From positions 124,001-188,000 of the forward strand of contig NZ_WNNK01000011.1 in NCBI RefSeq assembly GCF_009724245.1: DNA of 64,000 nt, given 5' to 3'. The position numbers and the translations under genes are program-made. Positions 43,991-52,708 of this stretch are shown piece by piece. The stretch comes from Pseudomonas spelaei. Lineage in GTDB: Bacteria > Pseudomonadota > Gammaproteobacteria > Pseudomonadales > Pseudomonadaceae. Positions within the stretch are counted from its first letter, which is position 1. Each line of letters begins with the position of its first letter. The notes under the pieces are model-generated. The model ran no database searches and was not told the origin of the DNA. It was given only the letters and a program-made list of their open reading frames with translations.

Positions 43991-44094
43991 CTGTAGCCGC
44001 TGCCGAGGTACGAGGCTGCGATGCGGACCGCAGGGCCGCCCCAGGGGTCTGCTTCGCAGCCCATCGCAGCCTCGTGCCTCGGCAGCGGCTACAG
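43991..44094. repeat. Palindromic repeat, CTGTAGCCGCTGCCGAG family
   Basis: Near copy of the element at 36766-36868: left arm CTGTAGCCGCTGCCGAGGTACGAGGC and the complementary arm ending at 44094. The centres differ. It lies 75 bases after the carboxynorspermidine synthase gene and probably ends that transcript. Confidence 0.85.
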
Positions 44095-44296
44095 AAAGCC
44101 GGTACTTCAGAATCCGCGAAAAGCACTCAGACTATTCCCACACCTGTTTCAGGTTGTCCCTCGGAAAGGCACTGACTAACCTCCCTGCCGTCGCTGCCAA
44201 TTCAGCGGCCGGATTTGACCGTCCGACTCTACCAGTGCGCTACAGCACCCAAGACCTATTTCAGGCGTTTTTTTTATTCCTGAGGTATCGTGTCGC

Positions 44297-44369
44297 GGCA
44301 GCTGTGCGCGGGATACCTTCGGGTATGCCGGATCACTGGTTCCGGTCGGTCAACCCGCGTACAGCTGCC
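44297..44369 (+). ncRNA. Structured RNA element upstream of the DUF6124 gene
   Basis: Bases 44297-44312 and 44354-44369 pair as a 16-bp stem (GGCAGCTGTGCGCGGG with CCCGCGTACAGCTGCC, one G-U pair). The loop holds two hairpins. The first, 44313-44326, is ATACC-TTCG-GGTAT, a UUCG tetraloop. The second, about 44328-44345, is CCGGA...TCCGG. Together they form a three-way junction, 54 bases before the DUF6124 start codon and its GGAG. Such a compact fold looks like a cis-acting leader or small RNA. From memory, similar sequences precede other DUF6124 genes in Pseudomonas, but I cannot check this. The 200 bases upstream contain a T-run (44265-44275) and no gene. Confidence 0.6.
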
Positions 44370-44422
44370 ACCCTACTCGTTTGACCGCGAACGGTCGCAG
44401 CTCCACTACCAGGAGCTTCACC

Positions 44423-44788
44423 ATGATTAAGCACAGCCCCAATCCCCCGCCTCATCAAAACTACGATTCGAACCTGCTTCAAGAAGCAGCTTCCCGCGCC
44501 ATCAGCCACTACCTGAATCCAGCAAACCAAACACACAAGCCCGCTGAATCACCGCTCGATGGGCTATTCACCGTGCGCACGGATCTAGACGCCGAAACCT
44601 TGTTGGTCAATGCGTCCCAGGACCTGGCCTCGATCAGTGTCATGGCCAGCCACTTGGCCTTCGAGATCGACGGGATGCAACGTGATATCGCCTTGGGCAT
44701 TTGCCGCATGCTGGAAGGCGTGCAATTGCTGGTGGAGGGCGCATTGAGTGAGACAGGCGGGGCAAATCCAAGGCCGCGCTCGGTCTAA
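44423..44788 (+). CDS. DUF6124 family protein
   Basis: A 121-residue soluble helical protein found almost only in Pseudomonas. Family features: N-terminal HSPNPPPHQNYDS, then LQEAASRAISHYLNP, a linker, LFTVRTDLDAETLLVNASQDLASISVMASHLAFEIDG with the conserved ETLL-x-x-A-x-x-x-L-x-S pattern, and a C-terminal helix. Pseudomonas genomes carry several of these paralogues, and their function is unknown. GGAG lies seven bases upstream of the ATG. A structured RNA precedes it and a long stem-loop follows it. Confidence 0.8.
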   Translation: MIKHSPNPPPHQNYDSNLLQEAASRAISHYLNPANQTHKPAESPLDGLFTVRTDLDAETLLVNASQDLASISVMASHLAFEIDGMQRDIALGICRMLEGVQLLVEGALSETGGANPRPRSV

Positions 44789-44800
44789 TCACCTGAATCA

Positions 44801-44831
44801 GATCGTTCCCACGCTCTGCCTGGGAACGATC
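44801..44831. terminator. GATCGTTCCCA stem-loop
   Basis: GATCGTTCCCA (44801-44811) pairs with TGGGAACGATC (44821-44831) around a nine-base loop. It sits between the convergent DUF6124 and glutaminase genes. A related 12-bp stem of the same sequence occurs at 52675-52702, so it is a small repeat family used at gene ends. Confidence 0.6.
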
Positions 44832-44841
44832 CTTCACTTTC

Positions 44842-45765
44842 TTAAAACACCGACCACCCGATCCGCTCACTCAACAACTCCAACGCCTTCATCCCTGCCA
44901 ACGAATTCCCCGCCGCATTCAACTCAGGCGACCACACGCACACCGTAAACTGCCCCGGCACCACCGCCACAATCCCGCCCCCTACCCCGCTCTTGCCCGG
45001 CAGCCCGACCCGATAGGCAAAGTTGCCCGCCTCGTCATACAGCCCGCTGGTGGCCATGATCGAGTTGACTTGCTTGGTCTGGCGTGCGGTCAGAATCTGC
45101 TCGCCGCTGTGGGCACTCACGCCTTCGTTGGCCAGGAAGCTGAACGCCCTGGCTAAATCCAGGCAACTCATCTGCAACGCGCAGTAGTTGAAGTAACTGT
45201 GCAGCACCGCGTCCACATCGTTGTGAAAGTTGCCAAAGGACTTCATCAGGTAAGCCATGGCCGCGTTGCGCGCGCCATGTTGGGCTTCCGATTCGGCGAC
45301 GACGCTGTTGACCAGGATCTGCGGGTTGCCCGACAGGCGACGCACAAAGTCGCGCATCGACAAAATCGGCACGGCAAAACGCGATTGGTTGATGTCGCAG
45401 ATCACCAGCGCGCCGGCGTTGATGAACGGGTTGCGGGGCCGGCCGCGCTCGAACTCCAGCTGCACCATGGAGTTGAACGGTTGCCCCGAAGGCTCGTGGC
45501 CCAGGCGTTCCCAGATGGTTTCGCCGCCATGTTCGATGGCCTGGACCAGGCTGAACACCTTGGAAATGCTCTGCACCGAGAACAGGGTGCAGGCATCGCC
45601 GGCGCAGTAATAAGCGCCGTCATTACCATACACCGCGATGCCCAGTTGCTGCGCCGGCACATCGGCCAGGGCGGGGATGTAGTCAGCGACCTTGCCAAGG
45701 CCGATCAATGGACGGACCTCGTCGAGGATCGACTCCAGCAGGGCTTGCATGTTGAGTTCTGTCAT
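44842..45765 (-). CDS. glsA: Glutaminase
   Basis: A 307-residue serine-dependent glutaminase of the beta-lactamase-like fold. The family motifs are VRPLIGLGKVADYIPAL, FSVQSISKVFSL (catalytic Ser-x-x-Lys), NSMVQLEFERGRPRNPFINAGA and SGLYDEAGNFAYRVGLPGKSGVGGGI. It hydrolyses glutamine to glutamate and ammonia in the cytoplasm. The ATG at 45765 fits the family N-terminus, and the frame from 45807 adds 14 residues. Downstream of a DMT exporter gene on the same strand, 54 bases apart, so the two may be co-transcribed. Confidence 0.92.
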   Translation of the reverse strand: MTELNMQALLESILDEVRPLIGLGKVADYIPALADVPAQQLGIAVYGNDGAYYCAGDACTLFSVQSISKVFSLVQAIEHGGETIWERLGHEPSGQPFNSMVQLEFERGRPRNPFINAGALVICDINQSRFAVPILSMRDFVRRLSGNPQILVNSVVAESEAQHGARNAAMAYLMKSFGNFHNDVDAVLHSYFNYCALQMSCLDLARAFSFLANEGVSAHSGEQILTARQTKQVNSIMATSGLYDEAGNFAYRVGLPGKSGVGGGIVAVVPGQFTVCVWSPELNAAGNSLAGMKALELLSERIGWSVF

Positions 45766-45819
45766 TCTTCGGGAAAAGTCGGTGAGCGGGCGCGGAGGAT
45801 ACATCAAGCGCCCGCGTGA

Positions 45820-46713
45820 TCAAGCCGGCACCGCTGCTTTCGCCCTCCACCACCAGCCGCGCTGCAGCCCCGCTGCCGCCAGCAGGATCGCGGCCACCCC
45901 AAGCCATTGCAGCCAGCCCAGCCGGTGACCGAAGGCAATCCAGTCGACGAAGATCGCGGCAATCGGGTAGACAAACGATAGCGCTCCGGTAATGGCGGTC
46001 GGCAGTTTCTGAATCGCGCCATAGAGCAGCACATACATCAGGCCGGTATGCACCACCCCCATGGTCGCGAGCGCGGCCCAGGAACCAGACGAAACCGGCA
46101 GGTCCTGCCACCCGATCATGGGCGCCAGCAGCAAGGCGCCGGTACTGACCTGGATCAGCGCGATCAGGTGTGGGGGCGTACCGGTCAAGCGCTTGATGAT
46201 CAGTGCCGCAATCGCATACAGAAACGCTGCACCCAGGGCCAGCGCGATACCGGCCAGATAATCGTCACCGCTATTCTGCTGGCTGCCATGGGCCGTCACG
46301 ATGGCAAGCATGCCGAGAAAGGCCACGCTCAACCACGCGAGTTTTTGCACGGTGATTTTCTCGCCAAGAAACAACGCCGCCAGCAGCACCAACATAAAGG
46401 GCTGGACGTTATACACCGCCGTCGAGATCGAGATGGAAGCGCGGGAGTAGGACTCAAACAACAACAGCCAGTTGCCCACGATGGCAACCCCGCTCACCAT
46501 CGCCAAGGCCAGAATGCGTGAGGTCAGCAGGTCGAAGCGCAAGTAGCCCAGCGCCAGGCAGATCAGCGCCAGGGTCAAGGCGCCGATCACGCAGCGCCAG
46601 AACACCACCTCAACCACCGACACCCCGGACACCCATACGAACCAACCGATCGTGCCGGAAATCAGCATGGCGCCGATCATTTCCCAAGAACCGCGGCGTA
46701 TGGATTTATCCAT
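45820..46713 (-). CDS. DMT-superfamily (EamA) transporter
   Basis: A 297-residue protein with ten hydrophobic helices arranged as two EamA repeats. Typical features include ISTAVYNVQPFMLVLLAALFLGEK in the first half and ITGALSFVYPIAAIFVDWIAFG in the second. EamA proteins usually export amino acids or metabolites. Divergent from the AsnC-family gene at 46845, a frequent arrangement in which the regulator controls the exporter. The start at 46713 is preferred over 46728. Confidence 0.87.
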   Translation of the reverse strand: MDKSIRRGSWEMIGAMLISGTIGWFVWVSGVSVVEVVFWRCVIGALTLALICLALGYLRFDLLTSRILALAMVSGVAIVGNWLLLFESYSRASISISTAVYNVQPFMLVLLAALFLGEKITVQKLAWLSVAFLGMLAIVTAHGSQQNSGDDYLAGIALALGAAFLYAIAALIIKRLTGTPPHLIALIQVSTGALLLAPMIGWQDLPVSSGSWAALATMGVVHTGLMYVLLYGAIQKLPTAITGALSFVYPIAAIFVDWIAFGHRLGWLQWLGVAAILLAAAGLQRGWWWRAKAAVPA

Positions 46714-46844
46714 GATTGAGCTCCTCAAGTGAGGCTAAATTATGGCAATCTCGACGCCAGCGCTTCCAGTGTCTAAAAAATGTGAAAGGGCAAAACTGCC
46801 TTTATTTATAAGGCAAAACTTCACTATCAGCTTGCGAGACCGCC

Positions 46845-47285
46845 ATGATCGACACCATTGACCAACAACTGATCGCTGCCTTGATGGAAGACTCGCGCCT
46901 GTCCCTGAAGACATTGGCGGGTATCAGCGGCCTCTCCTCCCCCAGCGTCGGCGAACGCCTGCGCCGTTTGGAGGAACGCGGGATCATAAGAAGCTACACG
47001 GTGGACATCGAACCCAAGCACTTCGGCTACCTGTTGCAAGCCATCGTGCGTATCCGCCCCCTGCCCGGACAATTGCAGGAAGTGGAGCGCCAGATCCAGT
47101 CGATTCCGGAGTTCACCGAATGCGACAAGGTGACGGGCGACGACTGCTTTATCGCCCGCCTGCATGTGCGCACCATGGACCATCTGGACAGCTTGCTGGA
47201 TCGCCTGAACACCTACGCCGAAACCAATACCGCCATCGTCAAGAAAACCCCGGTGAAGCGCAGGTTGCCGCCGCTGCACGAGTGA
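46845..47285 (+). CDS. Lrp/AsnC-family transcriptional regulator
   Basis: A 146-residue regulator. The helix-turn-helix is IDQQLIAALMEDSRLSLKTLAG with SGLSSPSVGERLRRLEERGII. The RAM effector domain follows (VRIRPLPGQLQEVERQ, DCFIARLHVRTMDHL). It probably senses an amino acid and controls the divergent exporter gene at 45820-46713. The intergenic AT-rich gap of about 130 bases contains the likely operator. Confidence 0.9.
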   Translation: MIDTIDQQLIAALMEDSRLSLKTLAGISGLSSPSVGERLRRLEERGIIRSYTVDIEPKHFGYLLQAIVRIRPLPGQLQEVERQIQSIPEFTECDKVTGDDCFIARLHVRTMDHLDSLLDRLNTYAETNTAIVKKTPVKRRLPPLHE

Positions 47286-47288
47286 TGC

Positions 47289-47699
47289 TCAGTAGTGCGC
47301 CACATCCGACACCTGCTCATCCAGCACATCCCGGGCCAACGCCAGGGCTCGCTCCTTCGACTCCACCAACAACAGCGGATAGCCCCAGGCCTTGCCAAAC
47401 ATCGCCACAAACGGTTTGAGCGCCAGGCGTTTGGCCGCACTGGGTTCTACCTGGATCATGCCTTTGACATAGGCACGCAAGGCAGCCTTGTGCTTCTTCA
47501 TCCACAACGATGCTTGCTTGCGTTCTTCGTGTGAGTGCTCATGGGCTTCTTCGTCCATGCCCTTTTCATGCAGCAGGACGAAGGGTTGCTCGCGCGTCAG
47601 CAATTGCTCGAAGACCATAAAGCCGTCTTGTGGGCATTGGCCGGTGGGCGCGTCGATTTCAATTTTCACCACGGGGAAGGCTGAACTGTCGAGTTGCAT
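47289..47699 (-). CDS. Hypothetical protein
   Basis: A 136-residue soluble protein with no signal peptide. It contains a charged His/Glu stretch (HEHSHEERKQ) in the middle and a C-terminal WGYPLLLVESKERALALA. I recall no named family. It is convergent with the AsnC gene (3 bases apart) and divergent from an AraC-family regulator at 47810, which may control it. Confidence 0.68.
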   Translation of the reverse strand: MQLDSSAFPVVKIEIDAPTGQCPQDGFMVFEQLLTREQPFVLLHEKGMDEEAHEHSHEERKQASLWMKKHKAALRAYVKGMIQVEPSAAKRLALKPFVAMFGKAWGYPLLLVESKERALALARDVLDEQVSDVAHY

Positions 47700-47809
47700 G
47701 GGAAAGCTCCTGGGTAAGTGTGGCCCCCACGATAACCAGCGTGCTGCTGGACGTCATTGCACAGAATAGCCAGAATGTTTCGCATTCCAGCCAATGATCC
47801 GGGTGCCTC

Positions 47810-48691
47810 ATGAATCCCCTGCAACGACCACCACACATTGAGTTTTTCGACCCGATGCTGGCGGACGACCTGGACTCCATCCCTCGTGCGGTCATCGCCA
47901 TGGGCGCTACCAGCGCGTCCGATACCTGGGAACACGCCCAGCACCGCCACCGCAAAGGTCAGTTGCTCTACACCTTGCGCGGGATCATTCACTGTGAAGT
48001 CGAGGAAGGCATCTGGATCGTGCCACCGCAATGTGCACTGTGGATCCCCGGCGGCATGCTCCATGCGGCGCGCGGCTCGGGCGAGGCCGAGTGCTACTGC
48101 CTGCTGATCGAACCGCAGGCCGCCCAGGCGCTGCCCGGGCATTGCTGCACCCTGGGCGTCTCGGCACTGCTCCACGAACTGATCGCCAGGACCACCCAAT
48201 TCCCCTTGCTCTATGAGCCCGATGGCCCCCACGCCCGCTTGGTGGCCACGTTGCTGGATGAACTGGCCCTGAGCCCCATCGAAGCCCTGCACCTGCCCAT
48301 GCCCCAGGATGCCCGGCTACGCTGCCTGGCCAACAGCCTGCTGGCCGACCCGCAGGACAAATCCACCCTCGGCGAATGGGCCGTGCGCATAGGCATGAGC
48401 GAGCGCAGCATGACCCGGCTGCTGCTGGAGGAGATTGGCTTGAGCTTCGGACGCTGGCGCCGGCAGTTGCATGTGATCCTGTCGTTGCAACGCCTGGCCA
48501 AGGGCGAAAGCGTGCAGACCGTGGCGCTGGACCTGGGGTATGAGAATGCCAGTGGCTTTATCACCATGTTCCGCAAGGCGGTGGGCAAGCCGCCGGCACG
48601 GTACCTGGCGGATCGGACGGGCTCGGCGAGCAATGTCGGGCAACCCGCAGTGCCCGGCATCGTATTGATGGAGGACCCAAGCCTGCGCTAA
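47810..48691 (+). CDS. AraC-family transcriptional regulator
   Basis: A 293-residue regulator with an N-terminal cupin-like sensor (HRHRKGQLLYTLRGIIHCEV, then WIPGGMLHAARGSGEAE) and a C-terminal AraC/XylS DNA-binding domain with two helix-turn-helix units (LGEWAVRIGMSERSMTRLL and LGYENASGFITMFRKAVGKPPARY). Divergent from the hypothetical gene at 47289-47699, the likely target. Convergent with the sulfonate-binding protein gene, with 4 bases of overlap at the 3' ends. Confidence 0.9.
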   Translation: MNPLQRPPHIEFFDPMLADDLDSIPRAVIAMGATSASDTWEHAQHRHRKGQLLYTLRGIIHCEVEEGIWIVPPQCALWIPGGMLHAARGSGEAECYCLLIEPQAAQALPGHCCTLGVSALLHELIARTTQFPLLYEPDGPHARLVATLLDELALSPIEALHLPMPQDARLRCLANSLLADPQDKSTLGEWAVRIGMSERSMTRLLLEEIGLSFGRWRRQLHVILSLQRLAKGESVQTVALDLGYENASGFITMFRKAVGKPPARYLADRTGSASNVGQPAVPGIVLMEDPSLR

Positions 48692-49680
48692 GGCGTGGCC
48701 GCCGACTGCAAGTGCGCCGGAAAAACCTCAATGTCCGTCAGCTTCTCCACCGCAATCCGATGAGGAAAGATCTTCTTCTCTACAAATAAATCATCCACCT
48801 GCTGCAGCGCCTCGACGTCCCGTGCCTCCACCGGCAACAGCGATTCATCGCCCCAACTGCGCAGCAACCGGGAAACCTCCAGCGGGATATCGTTGACCTT
48901 GGCAAACACCCGTGCGTACTCCTCCGGATTCTGCCGCGCCCACTCGAACGCCTTGGCGAAGCGCTGTAGCACATCGCTCAAGGCCTTGCGCTTGAGCGGG
49001 TCGGTGAGCACTTCATCGGAGGCGGTGATAAAAGTCAGGCCGGTGTTGATGCCCTCCCCGCTGATCAACACCCGTGCGCCCTTCTGCTCGGCGAACGCCT
49101 GATACACGCCGAAGGTGGCCCAGGCGTCGATCTTCCCGGCATTGAACGCCGGCAGTGCATCGGTGGGCAGGACGAAGCCGACCTTGACGTCCTGCTCATC
49201 CACCCCGGCATTGGCCAGGGCGCGAATCAGCAGGTACTGGGAAATACTGCCCCGGGCCGAAGACACCACCACGTTGCGTCCTTTCAGGTCAGCCACGGTG
49301 CGAATCGGTGAATCAGGCGGTACCAGGATCGCAATCCCCCGGGATTGGCTGCGGCGCACCGCGACGATGCGCAACGGCGTACCGCCGGTGGCCGCCGCCA
49401 AGACCGGTGTGTCGCCGGCAGGCCCCAGGTCTACCGCTCCGGCACGCAAGGCTTCGAACAGCGGTGCGGCCCCCTGGAAGTTGGCCCACTGGACCTTGTA
49501 ATCGATGCCTTCCAGGGCGTTGGCGGCTTCCACCACCGTGCGCAAGCCTTTGGCTTGATCGCCAAGGATCAGGGTCACACCAGACAACGCCGATGCGGAC
49601 TTGGGCGCTTCGACCGCTTTATCGCAACCGCCCAGCAACAGTACAGCCGCCAGCAGCATTAACGTTTTGAACTCAAGCAT
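48688..49680 (-). CDS. Sulfonate-type ABC transporter periplasmic binding lipoprotein
   Basis: A 330-residue substrate-binding protein. Lipobox LLLGGC gives a lipidated Cys. The mature domain is the SsuA/TauA-like NMT1 fold: LRTVVEAANALEGIDYKVQW, AVDLGPAGDTPVL, PIRTVADLKGRNVVVSSARGS and AFNAGKIDAWATFGVYQ. It should bind an alkanesulfonate or related organosulfur compound and pass it to the permease upstream. Its start overlaps the ATPase gene stop by eight bases. The ATG at 49680 was chosen instead of the 49743 frame. Last gene of a CBA-ordered operon. Confidence 0.87.
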   Translation of the reverse strand: MLEFKTLMLLAAVLLLGGCDKAVEAPKSASALSGVTLILGDQAKGLRTVVEAANALEGIDYKVQWANFQGAAPLFEALRAGAVDLGPAGDTPVLAAATGGTPLRIVAVRRSQSRGIAILVPPDSPIRTVADLKGRNVVVSSARGSISQYLLIRALANAGVDEQDVKVGFVLPTDALPAFNAGKIDAWATFGVYQAFAEQKGARVLISGEGINTGLTFITASDEVLTDPLKRKALSDVLQRFAKAFEWARQNPEEYARVFAKVNDIPLEVSRLLRSWGDESLLPVEARDVEALQQVDDLFVEKKIFPHRIAVEKLTDIEVFPAHLQSAATP

Positions 49681-50446
49681 GGGCAAACCGCCGGACGCTG
49701 GCGGCAGCGGTTTGCGCCACCGGTGCCGGGGCGTCCACCTCAACGCCCAACAGGCTCAGCAAGCGTGCCCGGATCGCCTGAAAACCCTCTTGGCCGGTAT
49801 CTCGCGACCGAGGCAAATCGATGCTCAATTGCTCGGCAATCTTGCCATTGGCCAGGACGATCACGCGGTCCGCCAGCAGGATCGCCTCATCAACGTCGTG
49901 GGTCACCAGCAGCACGGCCGGTGTGTGTTTGCGCCACAGCTCGATGATCAGCCGATGCATTTTGATTCGAGTCAACGCGTCCAGGGCCGCAAACGGCTCG
50001 TCCAGTAACAGCAACTTCGGCTCGCGCACCAACCCTCGGGCCAGGGCCACGCGCTGGGCTTCGCCGCCGGAGAGGGTCGCCGGATAGGCTTCAAGCCGAT
50101 GGGCCAGCCCGACTTCCGTCAAGGCTTGCACGGCGCGGGCCTTCGCATCCGGAATGCGCAGGCCGAGAATCACGTTTTTCCAAGCGCGTTTCCAGGGCAT
50201 CAATCGCGGCTCCTGAAACACCGCCGCACGGGCCTTCGGCACCCGCAATTGACCACTGTCGATACTGTCCAGCCCAGCCAGGCTGCGCAACAAGGTGGTC
50301 TTGCCGGAACCGCTGGCGCCCAACAGGGCGACGAACTCCCCGGGGGCAATGTCCAGATCCAGGCCATCTATCACCCGCTGCTGGCCGAACTGGCGCACCA
50401 CATTGCGCAACTGCACCGGTGCTGCTGAAGGTTCAATGTTCGACAT
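49673..50446 (-). CDS. Sulfonate-type ABC transporter ATPase
   Basis: A 257-residue ATPase. Walker A is LLGASGSGKTT, the signature is LSGGEAQRVALARGL, Walker B is LLLLDEPFAALDAL, and the switch histidine is in LLVTHDVDEA. It matches SsuB/TauB-type nitrate/sulfonate/taurine importers. It starts one base after the permease gene stop and overlaps the binding-protein gene. Cytoplasmic side of the importer. Confidence 0.9.
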   Translation of the reverse strand: MSNIEPSAAPVQLRNVVRQFGQQRVIDGLDLDIAPGEFVALLGASGSGKTTLLRSLAGLDSIDSGQLRVPKARAAVFQEPRLMPWKRAWKNVILGLRIPDAKARAVQALTEVGLAHRLEAYPATLSGGEAQRVALARGLVREPKLLLLDEPFAALDALTRIKMHRLIIELWRKHTPAVLLVTHDVDEAILLADRVIVLANGKIAEQLSIDLPRSRDTGQEGFQAIRARLLSLLGVEVDAPAPVAQTAAASVRRFAHA

Positions 50447-50447
50447 A

Positions 50448-51317
50448 TCAGTTCCTCACAAAAGATGGGCGCCAGGCCAGGGCGAATCGTTCCAGGGTGC
50501 GAATCAACCCATCGATCAACAGCCCAAGCACGCTATAGATCAGCAAGCAGATGACGATCACATCGGTGCGCATGAAGTCCCGGGCATCACTGGCCAGGAA
50601 GCCGATGCCGGCGGTGGTGTTGATTTGCTCGACAAACACCAGGGCCAGCCAGGAGATCCCCAGGGAGTAGCGCAGGCCGACAAAAAACGAAGGCAAGGAG
50701 CCCGGCAGGATCACATGCCAGATCAGCTCGCGACGACTGAGGCCCAACGTGTTGGCGGCCTCGATCAATTTAGGGTCGATGTTGCGGATACCGGCGAACA
50801 GGTTGAGGTACACCGGAAACGTAGTGCCGGTGACAATCAGGGCGATTTTGGTGAACTCGCCAATGCCGAACCAAAGGATGAACAACGGCACCAGGGCCAG
50901 GGAAGGAATGGTGCGCAACATCTGCATCGGCGAGTCGAGGATCACCTCGCCACGCCTGGACAATCCGGTAATCAAGGCCGCCACCACGCCGATGCTGACG
51001 CCAATGCTCAAACCCAGCAGCGCCCGTTGCAGGGACACCCACAGGTGCTTGCCCAACTCACCGGAAATGATCATCGCCCACAACGTGCCGCCGATCTGCG
51101 ACGGCGCGGCGATGATCCGCTGCGGGATCAGCCCCAGCTCGGAGGCCAGCTCCCACAGCAGTAACAGCACAATCGGGCTGACCAGGCGCAGCAACACATC
51201 GGGGGTGCGCCAGTTGCGTATCCAATTGGGGGTCAGCCGTGACGCGCCTTCATCGCCGGTGAGGCGAGCCGCCTTGTTGACGGAAAACGATTGGGCATTC
51301 AGGGACTTCTCAGTCAT
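50448..51317 (-). CDS. Sulfonate-type ABC transporter permease
   Basis: A 289-residue permease with six hydrophobic helices and the EAA loop EAANTLGLSRRELIWHVILPGSLP for ATPase contact. It matches SsuC/TauC. The protein begins with a charged cytoplasmic leader of about 40 residues. First gene of the importer operon, divergent from the LLM monooxygenase gene at 51592. The shared 274-base gap is AT-rich and probably holds a CysB-type or other sulfur-starvation regulator site. Confidence 0.88.
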   Translation of the reverse strand: MTEKSLNAQSFSVNKAARLTGDEGASRLTPNWIRNWRTPDVLLRLVSPIVLLLLWELASELGLIPQRIIAAPSQIGGTLWAMIISGELGKHLWVSLQRALLGLSIGVSIGVVAALITGLSRRGEVILDSPMQMLRTIPSLALVPLFILWFGIGEFTKIALIVTGTTFPVYLNLFAGIRNIDPKLIEAANTLGLSRRELIWHVILPGSLPSFFVGLRYSLGISWLALVFVEQINTTAGIGFLASDARDFMRTDVIVICLLIYSVLGLLIDGLIRTLERFALAWRPSFVRN

Positions 51318-51409
51318 CAGGCTTCCTACCTCATCAAGAACACGGCCAGGAGCGCCGCTGCGGTTTCATGCTATTCGCATAAAAAACCTCAGTGAAATTC
51401 TTTTTGGGA

Positions 51410-51419
51410 ATAACCTAAT
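51410..51419. promoter_or_regulatory. ATAACCTAAT box in the sulfur divergent region
   Basis: The ten-mer ATAACCTAAT occurs here and again at 54661-54670, in two divergent control regions of the sulfur island. A near match, ATAACTAAT, lies at 62703-62711, ahead of the receptor gene. A preceding inverted motif ATTC-N6-GGAAT overlaps it. Candidate LysR-type (CysB-like) recognition site. Inference from recurrence only. Confidence 0.35.
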
Positions 51420-51540
51420 GCGATTAAAATGCGTATTACTGATATCTAACTATAAATATGATTCTTTATTTTAATAATTAGGATAGAACAAAACGGCATT
51501 TTACAGGCCCTGCGGCTACCCCTACTTTCATCCTCATACC

Positions 51541-51574
51541 CGACCCCCTGCCCGGTGGAGGCTTTAACCTCACC
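51541..51574 (+). promoter_or_regulatory. Conserved GC-rich leader element, copy A (before an LLM monooxygenase)
   Basis: CGACCCCCTGCCCGGTGGAGGC at 51541-51562 ends 29 bases before the start codon. GGTG(G)AGG at 51554-51561 can pair with CCTCACC at 51568-51574 to form a hairpin with one bulge. Copies B (62759) and C (56976) share the same core CGACCCCY-N2/3-CCnGGyGGAGGC at nearly the same distance from an ATG. Function unknown. It resembles a post-transcriptional leader. Confidence 0.55.
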
Positions 51575-51591
51575 CTCAACAAGGACTGACC

Positions 51592-52668
51592 ATGAGCATT
51601 GAATTTATCGGCTACATCGGTGGCCACCACGCCTCGGAAATCCACCCCCGCAGCGGCCCGACCTTGCAGCCCGACTATGTGGAAACCGTGGCCCGCGCCC
51701 ACGAAGAGGCCGGTTTCGACCGCGCCCTGATCGCCTTCCACTCCAACAGCCCGGACAGCACGCTGATCGCCTCCCACGCCGCCAGCGTGACGAAGAAACT
51801 GCAATTCCTGATTGCCCATCGACCCGGCTTCGTCCAGCCCACACTGGCCGCCCGGCAGTTCACCACCCTCGACGTGTTCAACGGCGGGCGCACCGCCGTG
51901 CACATCATCACCGGTGGCGACGACCGTGAATTGCGCGCCGATGGCAGCCACATCGGCAAGGACGAACGCTACGCCCGCACCGATGAATACCTCAGCGTGG
52001 TGCGCCAGGAATGGACCAGCGAAACGTCCTTCGACTATGACGGCACCTACTACCAGGTCGAAGGCGCGCACTCGACGGTCAAGTCGCCACAACAGCCGCA
52101 TATCCCGCTGTATTTCGGCGGATCATCAGCGGCCGCCATCGCCGTGGCCGGCAAACATGCGGACGTGTATGCACTGTGGGGTGAAACCTATGAACAAGTG
52201 CGGGAAGTGGTGACGCAGGTGCGGGCTGAAGCAGCCAAGCATGGACGAGCCATACGCTTCAGTTTGTCGTTGCGACCGATCCTGGCCGAGACCGAAGAAC
52301 TGGCCTGGGAGCGTGCCGAGCGCATCCTGCAACAGGCCACTGCGCTGGCTGAAAAAAATGGCTTTGTAAGACGTGAACCCCCGAATGAAGGCTCCCGCCG
52401 CCTGCTGGCAGCAGCGGCCCAGGGCTCGAGGCTGGATAAGCGTTTGTGGACCGGGATCGCCGGCCTGTTGGGTGCACAAGGTAACTCCACCTCATTGGTA
52501 GGCACCCCCGAACAAGTAGCCGAAGCCCTGCTCGACTATTACGACCTGGGCATCACCACCTTCCTGATTCGTGGTTTTGACCCGCTCAATGATGCTATCG
52601 ACTATGGCAAGCGGCTGATCCCACTGACCCGTCAGTTGGTGGCCGAGCGCGAGCAACAAGCCGCCTGA
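51592..52668 (+). CDS. LLM-class flavin-dependent alkanesulfonate-type monooxygenase
   Basis: A 358-residue flavin-dependent oxygenase of the luciferase-like (SsuD) group. Recognisable segments are EFIGYIGGHHASE near the start, FDRALIAFHSN, LQFLIAHRPGFVQPTLAARQF, VFNGGRTAVHIITGGDDRELRADG and PLYFGGSSAAAIAVAGKHADVYALWGE. It would use FMNH2 and O2 to cleave a C-S bond, releasing sulfite and an aldehyde. The reductase partner (SsuE) is not in this window. It begins after conserved leader copy A and is divergent from the importer operon. Confidence 0.87.
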   Translation: MSIEFIGYIGGHHASEIHPRSGPTLQPDYVETVARAHEEAGFDRALIAFHSNSPDSTLIASHAASVTKKLQFLIAHRPGFVQPTLAARQFTTLDVFNGGRTAVHIITGGDDRELRADGSHIGKDERYARTDEYLSVVRQEWTSETSFDYDGTYYQVEGAHSTVKSPQQPHIPLYFGGSSAAAIAVAGKHADVYALWGETYEQVREVVTQVRAEAAKHGRAIRFSLSLRPILAETEELAWERAERILQQATALAEKNGFVRREPPNEGSRRLLAAAAQGSRLDKRLWTGIAGLLGAQGNSTSLVGTPEQVAEALLDYYDLGITTFLIRGFDPLNDAIDYGKRLIPLTRQLVAEREQQAA

Positions 52669-52674
52669 CACGCC

Positions 52675-52702
52675 GATCGTTCCCACTCACGTGGGAACGA
52701 TC
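52675..52702. terminator. GATCGTTCCCAC stem-loop
   Basis: GATCGTTCCCAC and GTGGGAACGATC form a perfect 12-bp stem with a four-base loop, between the convergent monooxygenase and aldolase genes. The first half of the stem is the same sequence as in the stem-loop at 44801-44831. Confidence 0.65.
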
Positions 52703-52708
52703 AATGCT

